DNA of 64,000 nt from Galeruca laticollis (GCA_963921935.1 OY998180.1:64620551-64684550), one strand, 5' to 3'; positions 20,801 through 30,385 are shown, counted from the stretch's first letter. Notes: generated by a model not told the origin, from the sequence alone. Numbers and translations: made by a program.

Positions 20801-20998
20801 TTATCCGACTACTTCTCTTGTTCCAATGGCACGCGGGTTGTTTCTTAGTAAGAGGAAAGGCATCTTAGCTTTAACACCATGTTTTGCAGAAAACAATTCG
20901 CCAAACCCGACTACTTCTCTTGTTCCAATGGCAAGCGGGTTGTTACTTAGTAAGAGCAAAGTCTGCTTAGCTTTACCCCCATGTTTTGCAGGAACCAA
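20801..20998 (-). pseudogene. Gene X, N-terminal repeat segment (centre)
   Basis: A 65-codon frame contains a 34-residue unit twice: 'AKHGGKAKQTLLLLSNNP' and 'AKHGVKAKMPFLLLRNNP', each followed by 'AIGTREVVG'. The DNA period is 102 bases (20807 and 20909). One TAA separates it from the downstream frame at 20797. I do not recognise the repeat. Its basic K/H composition could fit nucleic-acid binding or nuclear targeting, which is inference. Confidence 0.6.
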
Positions 20999-21105
20999 TT
21001 CCAGATAGATGGTTTAACATTAAATAAGAACAAAGGTGGAAAAATATGGAAAACAATGGTATCTTTAAAAGTTTTATTAGAATATTTATACAGGTTTAAC
21101 AAAAC

Positions 21106-21846
21106 TTATACACAAAATACATCTCGTTCTTCGTTTCTGTTGGGTGTATGTTTTACCATGTCAATTTTTATTTTTATCCTATAATCTAAGTCTGTTTCTT
21201 CTAATTCTTGTTCTAACCAGTGATTCGAAAGGTAAAAAACATTTATATTGTCTAGTTCTAATATATACTGGATTCTACCTCTATGCATAACTTCTTTAAT
21301 TCCAGATATTACCACCTCTGTACCTTCTGCAAATTCTTCTAGTCGATGACAATCCCTAAATTTTATGTTATCCGCAATTTCTTGCATTTTAACAACCTTA
21401 ACCCTCTCCACCTCCACTTGGGTAAATGGAACGTCTACATTTTTCCATGCGTCTGTGTAAAATTGCAAGTTTTCGATTTTGGCAAATGTGTTATCGTTAA
21501 AACTCGTATATCCATTTGTAGTAAAGGTAGCAAATGGTTTTTCGGTTGGCAAAAATATTAATTCCATTCCATTGTTATATGGTAATGTGACATAACGGTC
21601 TGCAACAAGAGATTCTCTATTATTGTAAACGCGTAAAAACGTATATTTCTGGTAACCCTTTAAGTAGTATACGTCTCGTTGCCCTTCCTTATGCGCCAAA
21701 GCTCCTACATAGGTATATTTATTTTTGCTGTTAACGGTAAACGCGGATACGCTGTACTCTCCAGAGGGCCCTAAGTTTTTCCACCTGGTGCAGAAATAAT
21801 TTTCTAGTCCGTACTTCAATTCTGCTATTTTCTGTTCCTTCTCCAA
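21106..21846 (-). CDS. Gene X, C-terminal open frame (246 codons), unknown function
   Basis: This is the best preserved part of X and has no internal stop. It begins with a coiled-coil-like 'EKEQKIAELKYGLENYF', then 'SVSAFTVNSKNKYTYVGAL', 'RVYNNRESLVADRYVTLPYN', 'FATFTTNGYTSF', 'FTQVEVERVKVVKMQEI', 'EVVISGIKEVMHRGRIQYIL' and 'FYLSNHWLEQELEE'. The stop is at 21106-21108. The first four blocks match the arm copies. The last two extend beyond them and so reveal the true C-terminus. The apparent start Met is internal, because the reading continues upstream into the right arm. I cannot name a domain. It is probably the tail of a large replication or packaging protein of a mobile replicon, which is inference. 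Confidence 0.65.
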   Translation of the reverse strand: MEKEQKIAELKYGLENYFCTRWKNLGPSGEYSVSAFTVNSKNKYTYVGALAHKEGQRDVYYLKGYQKYTFLRVYNNRESLVADRYVTLPYNNGMELIFLPTEKPFATFTTNGYTSFNDNTFAKIENLQFYTDAWKNVDVPFTQVEVERVKVVKMQEIADNIKFRDCHRLEEFAEGTEVVISGIKEVMHRGRIQYILELDNINVFYLSNHWLEQELEETDLDYRIKIKIDMVKHTPNRNEERDVFCV

Positions 21847-22390
21847 AAATATTTATATTCTATTTTAATCGTAGCTGTAATTTTTAAATACTCTATTTTC
21901 CTTTTCTATAATTCTGTTTCCTTCATTTCTAATCTCCGCTTCTTTACAGATAATACAGAAATATGGAAAATTGGTGTTATTTCTTTTAGCACAAAAGGCA
22001 TTAGTTTACTATTTTTGTTTACCCGTTTTCTTAGAACTTTGGGTATAATATTACATGTAGATACTAGTCCGAGCTCCTGGATATCGATATCTTCCGAGAT
22101 AGTGCTAAACAGTGTGGAAGACCGGGTAAAGAACGTATGTCCAGCCTTAATATAGCATTTTTGAAAAATTCGAACATTTTTCTCCTTATTACTCGTATCT
22201 TCTACGATCTCTATATAATTAATAGGTAAGAAGTTGAAACTAAATGTAAGAAGACAATTATTTACAACTTTTTTCTTGCGTTGGATTCCATTGGTAAACT
22301 TATCTGTAGACCGGTTAATTTCCTTCTATTACTGTTCCCCCAGTATACATATTGCAGTATATTGTTAAATACAAGACATCAACTGTTTTG
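21846..22390 (-). pseudogene. Gene X, C-terminal segment (right arm, contiguous with 21106-21846)
   Basis: This is the reverse-strand counterpart of 16250-16795. 'VYWGNSNRRKLTGLQ', 'FNFLPINYIEIVED' and 'SSTLFSTI' are readable in broken frames. It leads directly into the open frame starting at 21846, giving the natural continuation that is lost in the left arm. Confidence 0.65.
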
Positions 22391-22870
22391 CAGACTTTTG
22401 TCAACTTTGTCCACATTTTAGAAAATGAGATAGGGTATAATGGCGCATTGTGGAAATAAAGTTTGCTATCCTCCAGTAAGGTAAGACAGTCTTCTTAACA
22501 ATTGAATTCCCCTGTCTTGTTATCGGCTATGGAATAATTATATATGGTTGCTACTAATCTTGTAACTCCATGTTCTCTGGTTAAAGTGTTGGCAAATGGG
22601 TCTTTTAATCTCTTATTTGGACAGCTCACGAAATCTATTATATGTTCATTTGACAAATAAATTTGTTGTATATTTTAAACCTTGCGTTAAATGTAAGCCA
22701 CGTAAGGCAATCCATTCCGACTGTATTATTATTATTTACAATTACGTTAGAATTCTCCCGATACATTCCATGTTTACGAAAGTTAACGTTACTTGTTAAG
22801 TAGTTTGTCATTTTTTCTTTCTGGAACACCCACAGATGTCTTGAGTAATATCGAGGTCTAGAAGATAATA
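22390..22870 (-). pseudogene. Gene X, 'DITQDF/KIYNKF' plus second middle segment (right arm)
   Basis: This mirrors 15770-16250. The open frame 22829-22638 has 'NVNFRKHGMYRENSNVI' and 'DCLTWLTFNARFKIYNKFIC', with one V-to-F change relative to the left arm. Below it 'RLKDPFANTLTREHG' and 'TRLVATIYNYSIA' are readable. Stops differ slightly between the arms, so they have been diverging independently. Confidence 0.6.
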
Positions 22871-22879
22871 TAGTATTCT

Positions 22880-23210
22880 TTTTGTAATTGTTTTAATAAT
22901 TCGGGGTAATTCTGTAGACTCACGGTCAACTTTGTTCACATTTTTTGCAATCGAAACAGTGTATAACGGAGAATTTTTGGAAGTACAATTTACTATCTTG
23001 TAGCAGAGTTATGCAATATTCTAAAGGACTGTAGCCTTCTACATGGGAATTTCCAATTGGGTAGTTATATCGTAGCTTCTAATCTGGTAATACCATGCTT
23101 CTTGACCAATGTAGAAAAGAGAGTTTTCTTTAATCTCGCGTCTGAGCAGTTGACGAAATCTATAATATGGTTTCCAATGCTCTTGTTAACTCCAGAACTG
23201 GTTACTTCTG
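22880..23210 (-). pseudogene. Gene X, first middle segment (right arm)
   Basis: Mirror of 15436-15780. It contains the same 'EYCITLLQDSKLYFQKFS' and 'LTESLQNYPELL' blocks in broken frames, including the abnormal junction to the N-terminal helix. The junction therefore predates arm duplication. Confidence 0.6.
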
Positions 23211-24190
23211 CATAGTAATGTTTTTAATTTGGGCCATATCTTCTTGGGTAAAAGGAATGTCCCTCCGTACCTCCGTAGAAAACTTTAAATTTTCTATCTT
23301 AGCGAATGTTTTGCCTTGGTAAGACGTAATACCATTTGTAGTATATGTTGCAATCGTTTTTTCTGTAGGTAAACGTATTATCTCCATACCATTATTATAA
23401 AGTATTGTAATATAACCATCTACAATAAGAGCTGCTCTATTGTTGTAAACAGAAATATATTTTTATAGTAACCCTTTAAGAAATAGACATTTTTATGGCA
23501 TCCTTTTCCGCTAACACACCAACAAATGTATATTTGTTTTTATTGTTTATGGTAAACGCCGACATATTATACACATCTGCTGGGTCTAGGTTTATCCAAT
23601 AGCTATAAAAATAGTTTTCTAATCTCTCCCTCAATTGTGTTATCTTCTCTTCTTTCTCCAGTAGACTTCTATATTCCTTCTTTATTGCAGTTGTGTTTTC
23701 GAGAAAATCCAGCTTCCGCCTCTCGGTATCTAGCTCATCCATTTCCTGTTTTCGTTTCCTTGTCGATGTAATGTAAGCCTGCGACAGAGGGTCGATTTCT
23801 TTAATTTTATAAGGAGAAAGTTTTTTGTTTTATTATTTCTCTTCCTTAAAATACGTGCAACCAAATTATCGGTAGAGATTAGTCCAGCGTCCTGTATGTA
23901 GATATCTTCCGGTATAGTAGAAAATGGGGTGCTGGACCTAGAAAAGTAAGTCTCTACAGCTTTAAATGCAACACTTTTTGTATAATTCGAACATTGCCTC
24001 CGTTCTCCTTTTCTTCTACAATTTCTATATGGTTAACAGGGAGACAATTAAAGCTGCATGCAGAAAGAATGTAATTTATAACCTTCTTCCTTGCGTCGGA
24101 TTCTTTTGGTAAATTTATTTGTAATCCCGTCAACTTTCTTGTATTGCTGTTACCCCAATAAACATATTGCAGCATATTGTTAAACACAAG
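23202..24190 (-). pseudogene. Gene X, C-terminal half (right arm)
   Basis: Mirror of 14433-15435. The open pieces 24187-23954, 23742-23476 and 23387-23202 correspond one-to-one with the left-arm frames. They share the stops after 'VLHLKL' and 'KMSIS', and show a few amino-acid changes such as K to E in 'INLPKESDARKK'. Shared lesions show the gene was already dead when the arms were copied. Confidence 0.68.
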
Positions 24191-24508
24191 ACAACAGCTG
24201 TTCCAGTCGACATCCTGTATATCGTCATAGTGACGTACCTAACATAATACCGTTTATTCGACTTTATTCTGATTAATAATAACAAAGTGCCCTTATAAAG
24301 CAAAGTAATGTGGTTTTCTTATGTATATGATTTAATTGTACGAAGGCATGCTGTTTAAAATTCAATAATATTTTTCTACTATCTTTTTCACTCCACCATA
24401 TATTGATCAATTCTACATTTTTTATCATAATGCGAAATTAATATTATGTGCACGTAGTTATTGATCGTTGCAGTATAATACATAATTTAATTCGAAAATT
24501 TATAATAA

Positions 24509-24582
24509 CCTTATTGGTGCAGTGGTTAGGTCCGTTGCTTATGAATCGGTAGGTGAGAGGTTCAAACACCCGCGGTGGCAGG
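24509..24582 (+). other. tRNA-like segment with A- and B-box motifs (right arm)
   Basis: This is the inverted-arm copy of the left segment. GTGCAGTGGTTAGG lies at 24517-24530, GGTTCAAAC at 24559-24567 and a T-run at 24585-24591. The 5' part differs slightly from the left copy ('ccttattg' against 'ccttcgtc'). Confidence 0.5.
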
Positions 24583-25072
24583 ATCTTTTTTCCAGTTTTT
24601 AATAAATTGTACGAAGGTATGCTGTTTACGTCACACTCACACAAACCTTGGAGATAGATAACACAAAATACATGGCAGAACATATACTACTCGGAACATA
24701 TGAGAGATGACACATATAACGGATGGCACATGTGACAGTTGATGGATGGCGCAGGTGACGTCACAGTATACAAGATGGCTGACTTCCGCCCCTCCCTAGT
24801 GCCCTTCTTCTCGTTCCTTTTTTGGGCTATATCCTGTGGGATAATTTACCCTAGTGCCCTTATGGCATATTTATGACTACATCCTGTATATCGAACGTGT
24901 CCCAGCAGAAAGTGGATGCGCGGAACAAGATTGCTAACGGCCGACTTGACGCATGCGCAGATCGAAATTGAGTCAAAAATGACCACGATGGACCTTGGCG
25001 ATTTCCCATGTTAATTTATATAAGGAATGAGCCAGAACCGGTGTTGCTCATTTACTAGCCTTCATTGAATTC

Positions 25073-25863
25073 TCTAATAATTTGCTAGAAAAAGAGAACA
25101 ATTCATTCATCCTCCTGCATGGGTAACGGTAAATGGTGTCATACAATTTTCAGTAGCGTACTGCTCTGATTATTTTGTTTAACTTTTGAGATTGTTAACT
25201 CAGAAATAGATGTGCTATAGAAATCAATAGAATCACACACCGTGTAAAGATTGCATTAAATTGAAAATTATTGACTGACCAATAAACCAAAAAAAATTGC
25301 ATAATTTAGGTATTTCATATTGTTAAAATTCATAACTTTTGAGTTTGAAAGTAATTCAATAAGTAGATGCATCTATATGGACCACACTGGTTCATAAAAA
25401 ATGGAGGTCCAATGCAGATGTCAAATTACCGATGAACAGAGAGAGATTTTGGTTCAAATTTTCCACTTATTTGCAAATGTTTTTGAGTTATAATACATTT
25501 ACAAAGTCTGCAATAGTGAAATAACATCTCAAATATCCGAATAATCACTTGTAAAAATAAAAAATATACGATCCACTGTAATACCACCTATTGGATGATT
25601 TGTTACGTTTGTGTATGCATGAGGTCCTACAGGTTGTCATGTTAAACAGTATAATTTTATTGTTTAAGACACGTACATCAATCGCAAGAAAATTTGTTTA
25701 CTGTATGTTCTCAACTGTCATCTTCCTATAGTTTCATATGCCTCAAGACTATTATTTATTTTGCAAATCAATGTTACATATTTTACCTCGATTTATTATA
25801 TATTTTACGAGCCCTTTTCAGAAATAAAGAACATATTGACAACAACGCACGGTAACATTTAAC

Positions 25864-25864
<1 letters not shown>
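25073..25864. other. AT-rich spacer
   Basis: I see no open frame with a recognised motif and no repeat in these ~790 bases. Confidence 0.5.

Positions 25865-25918
<54 letters not shown>
25865..25918. repeat. (ATT)n microsatellite at the 3' end of R4-1
   Basis: About 54 bases of uninterrupted ATT. On the minus strand it reads as TAA repeats immediately after the 3' untranslated end of the R4-like element. Confidence 0.95.
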
Positions 25919-25984
25919 CTTCTTTCTTCTCACTTGAATCAAGTGGTATTTCTTTTCTGGGATGACAGGTTGTACCAGGTCGTC

Positions 25985-27709
25985 TCAGAGTCTATTGCTT
26001 GAATTGAGGAAAGATCGCACAATATTACATGTTTTCAGGATGACAGACTTTTGTATGTTTGTATGGGTATTTGGGTGAAGACTTAGTTGTTCAAGGTGTG
26101 AGTTAAAGGCGTGTGGGGTGATGCCTGTGGTTGAAATGATGAACGGTATGGTTTCTACTTTTTTCTGTTTCCAAAGTGTCTGAATTTCTATGGCTAATTC
26201 AGTATACTTTGCTATTTTTTCTCTGTATTTTACTTGGATGTTGGGGTCGTTAGGAATTGATATGTCTATGAGATAGGTGATTTGCTCTCTTTTATTTTGG
26301 AAAACAATGTCCGGCCTGTTGCATTTTATTGTTTTGTCAGTACGGATTTCTACATCCCAATATAGTTTGTATTCGTTGGTGTCTATAATTGTGGTTGGGG
26401 TGTATTTGTAGTAGGGTGTTTCCTCTGTTATGAGTCCATATGTCTTTGCAAGGGCTTGGTGAATAATTTTTCCTGCCATGTTGTGTCTTTCGGTATATTC
26501 TGTGCCTGCTAAGACTTTGCATCCACTGGTTATATGGTCTATGGTTTCGTTAAATTGGTGACATTTTCTGCATTTATCGGTCTGTATGTTTGGGTCTCTT
26601 ATTATATATTTTTGATAATTACGTGTAGATATGACCTGATCTTGTATTGCGATGAGAAAGCCTTCTGTTTCAGGGAAAAGTCTTCCTTCTGTAAGCCATT
26701 TATAAGAGAGTTTTTTTGATATGTGATCATGTTCTATGTTGTATCTATGTTTTCCATGCAGTTGTTTTGTTTTCCATGAAATAAGTTTTTCTGCAATATT
26801 TTGTGATGGAGTGTAAGTATCCAATGGGAGATTGGATGATGATAGATTAAGTGGTGTATAATTATTGTCAGCTTTGCAAACTGCTTGGTGAAGGGATGTT
26901 TGTTTATTTAGAAAGAATTTCCGGAGCTGTTGTATATGTCTTGTATGTAATTCTTGAATATCTATCATACCTCTTCCTCCATCCTTTCTGCTAATTGATA
27001 TTCTTTCTTTACATGAGCTGGGATGGTGTTTTCTGTGTCTGGTGAGCTCTGATCTAGTAAGGGTATGGATGCTTTCCAGATCTGTTTGGGTCCATTTGAT
27101 TATGCCAAACGAGTATGTTAATATTGGGATTGCATATGTGTTTATGGCTTTGAAAAGATTACGGGAATTGAGTGGTGTTTTCAATATTGCCAGTAATCTT
27201 TGTTTGTAACGTTCTTTTAATTCTATTTTTATATCGGCATGGTTTATCTTAGTGTTTTGTTGGAATCCGAGGTATTTGTATGTTTCGTTTTCTGTCATGT
27301 TGTCTAGGATTTCGTTGTTGAGGGTTTCTTTGTGTTCGCTTTCTTTCCATTTTCCTCTTTCGATATGTAGTGTTTTGCATTTACTTATACCGAATTCCAT
27401 TTGTGTATCTGTTGTAAATGTTTCTATGATCTTAAGCAGTCCTTTAAGATGTGTTGTTGTTGGTGCGTATATTTTTATATCATCTATGTATAGTAGGTGG
27501 TTGATTTTATGTTGTACCATTTTTCGATATTTAATGTTAAAGCCATATTGGGAGTTATTTAGAGCGTTTGAGAGTGGGTTTAGGCACATACAGAACCACA
27601 AAGCACTTAGTGCGTCACCTTGGAAAATTCCTCGTCGAATGTATAGATCATCTGTCTGTATGGTTTCTAATTCTGAAGTTATGGTAATTTTCGTTCTCCA
27701 GGTTTTCAT
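25985..27709 (-). CDS. R4-1 ORF, C-terminal part: RT palm/thumb, CCHC knuckle, restriction-like endonuclease
   Basis: 574 codons. 'RRGIFQGDALSALWFC' (25-40) is RT motif B. 'HLLYIDDIKIYAP' (71-83) is motif C, with Y-I-D-D at 74-77. 'TYKYLGFQQNTKINH' is motif E. 'CRKCHQFNETIDHITSGC' (380-397) is the C-x2-C-x8-H-x4-C knuckle typical of R2/R4 proteins. 'CNRPDIVF' (463-470) with 'YLIDISIP' (479-486) matches the P-D...D core of the restriction-like endonuclease that nicks the target. No internal stop occurs and all catalytic residues are present. It continues the upstream frame after one frameshift at 27709-27730. Confidence 0.9.
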   Translation of the reverse strand: MKTWRTKITITSELETIQTDDLYIRRGIFQGDALSALWFCMCLNPLSNALNNSQYGFNIKYRKMVQHKINHLLYIDDIKIYAPTTTHLKGLLKIIETFTTDTQMEFGISKCKTLHIERGKWKESEHKETLNNEILDNMTENETYKYLGFQQNTKINHADIKIELKERYKQRLLAILKTPLNSRNLFKAINTYAIPILTYSFGIIKWTQTDLESIHTLTRSELTRHRKHHPSSCKERISISRKDGGRGMIDIQELHTRHIQQLRKFFLNKQTSLHQAVCKADNNYTPLNLSSSNLPLDTYTPSQNIAEKLISWKTKQLHGKHRYNIEHDHISKKLSYKWLTEGRLFPETEGFLIAIQDQVISTRNYQKYIIRDPNIQTDKCRKCHQFNETIDHITSGCKVLAGTEYTERHNMAGKIIHQALAKTYGLITEETPYYKYTPTTIIDTNEYKLYWDVEIRTDKTIKCNRPDIVFQNKREQITYLIDISIPNDPNIQVKYREKIAKYTELAIEIQTLWKQKKVETIPFIISTTGITPHAFNSHLEQLSLHPNTHTNIQKSVILKTCNIVRSFLNSSNRL

Positions 27710-29982
27710 TATTGTTTGATTTTTGTGTCTATTTTATAGATGTCTAAGATTTTTGTTAACCAGCTATGGGGTATGGAGTCGAAAGCCTTTTTATAATCTA
27801 TGTAGCACATGTGTAGATTCCTGCATTCCTTTTTGGTTTGTTGTAGAATTATCGAATCTATTATTAATTGTTCTTTACATCCTTGACTGAATTTTGTGCA
27901 ACCTTTTTGTTCTTCCGTTAGTATGTTATGTTTTGTTAGATGTTTTTCTATTTTTTTACATATGGTAGCTGTTATTATTTTGTATAGTGTAGGTAGGCAT
28001 GTTATTGGTCTATAGTTGGATGGATTCTTTGTGTTTGTGTTTTTCGGTTTCACATAGGTATTGCCTTGTGTCAGGAAATTTGGGAATGTGCTTGGGTCCA
28101 GTATACTTTTGTTTATTTCTCTGGCGAATGCTTCGTGTGTGGATGTAAGCTGCTTATACCAAAAATTTTGTATTTTATCTGCTCCTGGGAATTTCCAGTT
28201 GTGGGTGTGTTTGATGGTCTCTGAGAGTTCTTCCTGGGTAATATGATGATCCATTTGTATTTGTATGTGATTGTGTCGTTCTGTTTTGATCCAGTTACAA
28301 TTGTCGACGTGTTGTAGGGGTGTAGACCATATATTTGACCAAAAATGTGTTAATTCTTGCTTAGAAGGTATTTCAGATATTGGGTTATTTTCTAGTGTTG
28401 TTAAGGTTTTATAGAATTGTTTTTCATTTCTGTTGAAGGCTAGGTAGGTATATTTCCTTTCATTGGATTCTTTGTATCTTCGTAGTCTGCCGGCGTAGAC
28501 GGTCAGTTTTTGTTTCAGTGTGTCTAGGATTTCTAGTTCTGTCTGTGTCGGATAATTTTTCATTATTTTCGTTATAGAATTTATTATTTTTTTAGATTTG
28601 TTTCCATTTTTGTGTTGGGTCATGTGTCCTATATCCCTTCTTAGGTTATTTATCTTATTTTCTATTCTGATTTGCCACTTTGGTTTATATTTTCTTCTTA
28701 TTTTGCCTACTTGCTCCGGGATTTTTTGGCCATTATGTCTAATTATTGTAACTGCTGCTGTGTATATGATTGTGTGAATATTTTCCAATGTGCTGTTGTG
28801 TGTTATATATTTAGAGATTAGAATGTTTGTTTTTTTAATTATTTGGGAGGTATTGGGCTTAAATATTAGTTTCGGGATAAGACTTCTTAAGTTTGGGTTT
28901 GTTCCTTGCCAATATGATAGATTCGTTTCCATTTCCTCCTCTAGTAGTGAGTCTTCGTTCTTTATTGGGTGTATAGGTGATATAGATGGTCTTGCTATTC
29001 CTTGCTTTTTGTCGTTAGTTTTTGTTGTATGCTCGGGTATGGGTTGTGAAATCATTTGTGTGTTTTCGTTATCTGTTGTTTCTCCTTCCACAGTTTGAAC
29101 ATCTATGTCTTCATTGTTATCGCTGAGTTCACAGGCGACTTCTTTCTTTATTAGTTCTAGTTCTATAGCAGTAAGTCTATTGTTTTTCAATATTACCCTT
29201 TTCTGATCTATCAGGCGTTGTTCTGTTACGGTGTTAGATAGTTCAGGGTATGCTTCCAGGAAAAGTGTGTGTAATTTAAGTCTGTATCCTGTCTGAATGG
29301 TTTCCAATTTTGTTGCTTTGTAGTAACAACGCATGACAGTTTGATTCATTTGGTCATTCCATGTCATCCGTTGTCGTGTAATGCCAGCTTTTGTGGTTGC
29401 TGGAAGTCCAGGCAAAACACGTTGGGCTGGTGTATCATATATTTTTTGATTTGACTGATTGATGGAGATATTGTGGTTTGTATTGTATTCTGGTGTAATG
29501 AGTTCAAAATGTCCTGCTGATGGGTTGCCTATTAGTAGCAGATGTATTGTTGTAGCATGTTCTGATTTGTTTATAATTGTTGGTTTGTTACTAATTATTA
29601 TCTTTTTTGTTTTCGTTGTTCTGTTTTTAGAATATACATGAAAATTTAACTTTAATATTTCTGATAATGCTAAAATCTCTAAACTTGTTCCATATGTTGT
29701 TATTTTCATCATATGGGAATAGTAATTGTCTATATTACTGAGTTCGTGGTTTTCGATTAAGGCAAATGATTTAAGTTCCTCCCAATGTTGTTTAAGATAT
29801 TTCATAGATTTTTCTCTTAATTCTTTGTGTCTCTTTTGATGTCCGTATAGATATTGGCTTACTGCTCTAAAGAGGCAGCTCCCATCTCCTATAATATCTG
29901 ATCTAAAGAATTTTTTTGTTTTTTGATGCTGATTGATTGATTGATTAGAAGTAACTATGTCGTCGTTGGTTTGGTCGAGCAA
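27709..29982 (-). CDS. R4-1 ORF, N-terminal part: OTU protease, Myb-like region, RT fingers
   Basis: 757 codons. Residues 31-50 'IGDGSCLFRAVSQYLYGHQK' form the OTU catalytic start (D33, C36). 'YGTSLEILALSEILKLNFHV' (97-116) and 'AGHFELITPEY' (H158) complete the cysteine-protease triad pattern. Residues ~205-275 ('RMTWNDQMNQTVMRCYYK', 'GYRLKLHTLFLEAYP') resemble the DNA-binding N-terminal region of R4/R2-type elements. The RT starts with 'NWKFPGADKIQNFWYKQL', 'NYRPITCLPTLYKIITA' and 'MCYIDYKKAFDSIPHSWL' (motif A). The codon at 29980-29982 is TTG and no ATG lies between it and the upstream stop. Initiation may be non-ATG or lost. The frame closes at 27709 by a 1-nt shift relative to the next frame. 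Confidence 0.88.
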   Translation of the reverse strand: MLDQTNDDIVTSNQSINQHQKTKKFFRSDIIGDGSCLFRAVSQYLYGHQKRHKELREKSMKYLKQHWEELKSFALIENHELSNIDNYYSHMMKITTYGTSLEILALSEILKLNFHVYSKNRTTKTKKIIISNKPTIINKSEHATTIHLLLIGNPSAGHFELITPEYNTNHNISINQSNQKIYDTPAQRVLPGLPATTKAGITRQRMTWNDQMNQTVMRCYYKATKLETIQTGYRLKLHTLFLEAYPELSNTVTEQRLIDQKRVILKNNRLTAIELELIKKEVACELSDNNEDIDVQTVEGETTDNENTQMISQPIPEHTTKTNDKKQGIARPSISPIHPIKNEDSLLEEEMETNLSYWQGTNPNLRSLIPKLIFKPNTSQIIKKTNILISKYITHNSTLENIHTIIYTAAVTIIRHNGQKIPEQVGKIRRKYKPKWQIRIENKINNLRRDIGHMTQHKNGNKSKKIINSITKIMKNYPTQTELEILDTLKQKLTVYAGRLRRYKESNERKYTYLAFNRNEKQFYKTLTTLENNPISEIPSKQELTHFWSNIWSTPLQHVDNCNWIKTERHNHIQIQMDHHITQEELSETIKHTHNWKFPGADKIQNFWYKQLTSTHEAFAREINKSILDPSTFPNFLTQGNTYVKPKNTNTKNPSNYRPITCLPTLYKIITATICKKIEKHLTKHNILTEEQKGCTKFSQGCKEQLIIDSIILQQTKKECRNLHMCYIDYKKAFDSIPHSWLTKILDIYKIDTKIKQ

Positions 29983-30242
29983 TAGATTCCTGCGCCGTTC
30001 TCGACCGTTACGGCGCTCGTCCGAGGCTTGTCCTTGTCTTTCAGGAACCGTATTTTCTCACTTATTAGGGGGTTGGCCTAATACGTGGTTTCTCCCTCTC
30101 GCATCAGCCTCAGTCTTCAGTTCTCGCCATCCGGGTTGGTTACCGGATCTTGAGGACATCAAGCTGAGTTAACCAGGGTCTGCCGAACGTGGAGGTGCGA
30201 GTAGGAATTGATAAGAGAGGCTATTTGAGACGCATCATTATC
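29983..30242 (-). promoter_or_regulatory. R4-1 5' untranslated region
   Basis: About 260 bases, clearly richer in G+C than the surroundings and non-coding. It contains a 6-bp hairpin ATCCGG/CCGGAT (30129-30134 with 30143-30148). R2-type elements often carry self-cleaving ribozymes here, but I could not fold one by eye. The open frame continues upstream of 29982 for ~30 codons without an ATG. Confidence 0.6.
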
Positions 30243-30243
30243 C

Positions 30244-30382
<139 letters not shown>

Positions 30383-30385
30383 TAC

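Larger units (their letters stand above)
13616..25072. mobile_element. 11.4-kb structure with long inverted arms carrying gene X fragments
   Basis: The sequence at 13616-16795 reappears in reverse complement at 21842-25072. The arms match from 'gaatt...aatgaag' at the outer ends to 'aaatatttttgga' at the inner ends, with scattered substitutions (about 97% alike by eye). One 55-bp length difference is described under findings. Both arms contain the same rearranged order of pieces of one unrecognised gene (X), so rearrangement came before arm duplication. The 5-kb centre holds retroelement sequence (16796-20575) and another partial X copy. I saw no target duplication at the outer ends. It could be a long-TIR transposon, an integrated virus-like replicon, or a host palindrome. 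Its identity is unknown. Confidence 0.8.
21842..25072 (-). repeat. Right inverted arm (about 3.23 kb)
   Basis: This is the reverse-complement copy of the left arm. Here, unlike on the left, X coding sequence continues without a break past the inner end (21842) into the open frame 21846-21106. The right arm thus shows the original X continuation and the left arm shows the truncated state. It also has 55 extra bases at ~24802-24856. Confidence 0.88.
25918..30242 (-). mobile_element. R4/Dong-like non-LTR retrotransposon R4-1, nearly full length, with OTU domain
   Basis: This is a single-ORF type element on the minus strand. A 5' untranslated region (30242-29983) precedes OTU protease, Myb-like region, RT, CCHC knuckle and restriction-like endonuclease, and a ~67-base 3' untranslated region ends at TAA repeats. 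The same TAA/TTA repeat lies on the 5' side (30245-30382). Dong/R4 elements are known to insert into TAA repeats, so both ends fit a target insertion. Only one frameshift (near 27710) separates the two long frames, which together cover about 1330 codons. The element is therefore young compared with its neighbours. Confidence 0.88.

Noticed and set aside
13616..25072. The inverted-arm structure as a Polinton/Maverick
   Set aside because: No protein-primed DNA polymerase B, retroviral-type integrase, ATPase or capsid motif was seen, and no 6-bp target duplication was found at the ends.
27252..29641. Plus-strand frames across R4-1 (for example 27252-27719 and 28790-29098)
   Set aside because: They are antisense shadows of the intact minus-strand RT protein, with hydrophobic, low-information translations.
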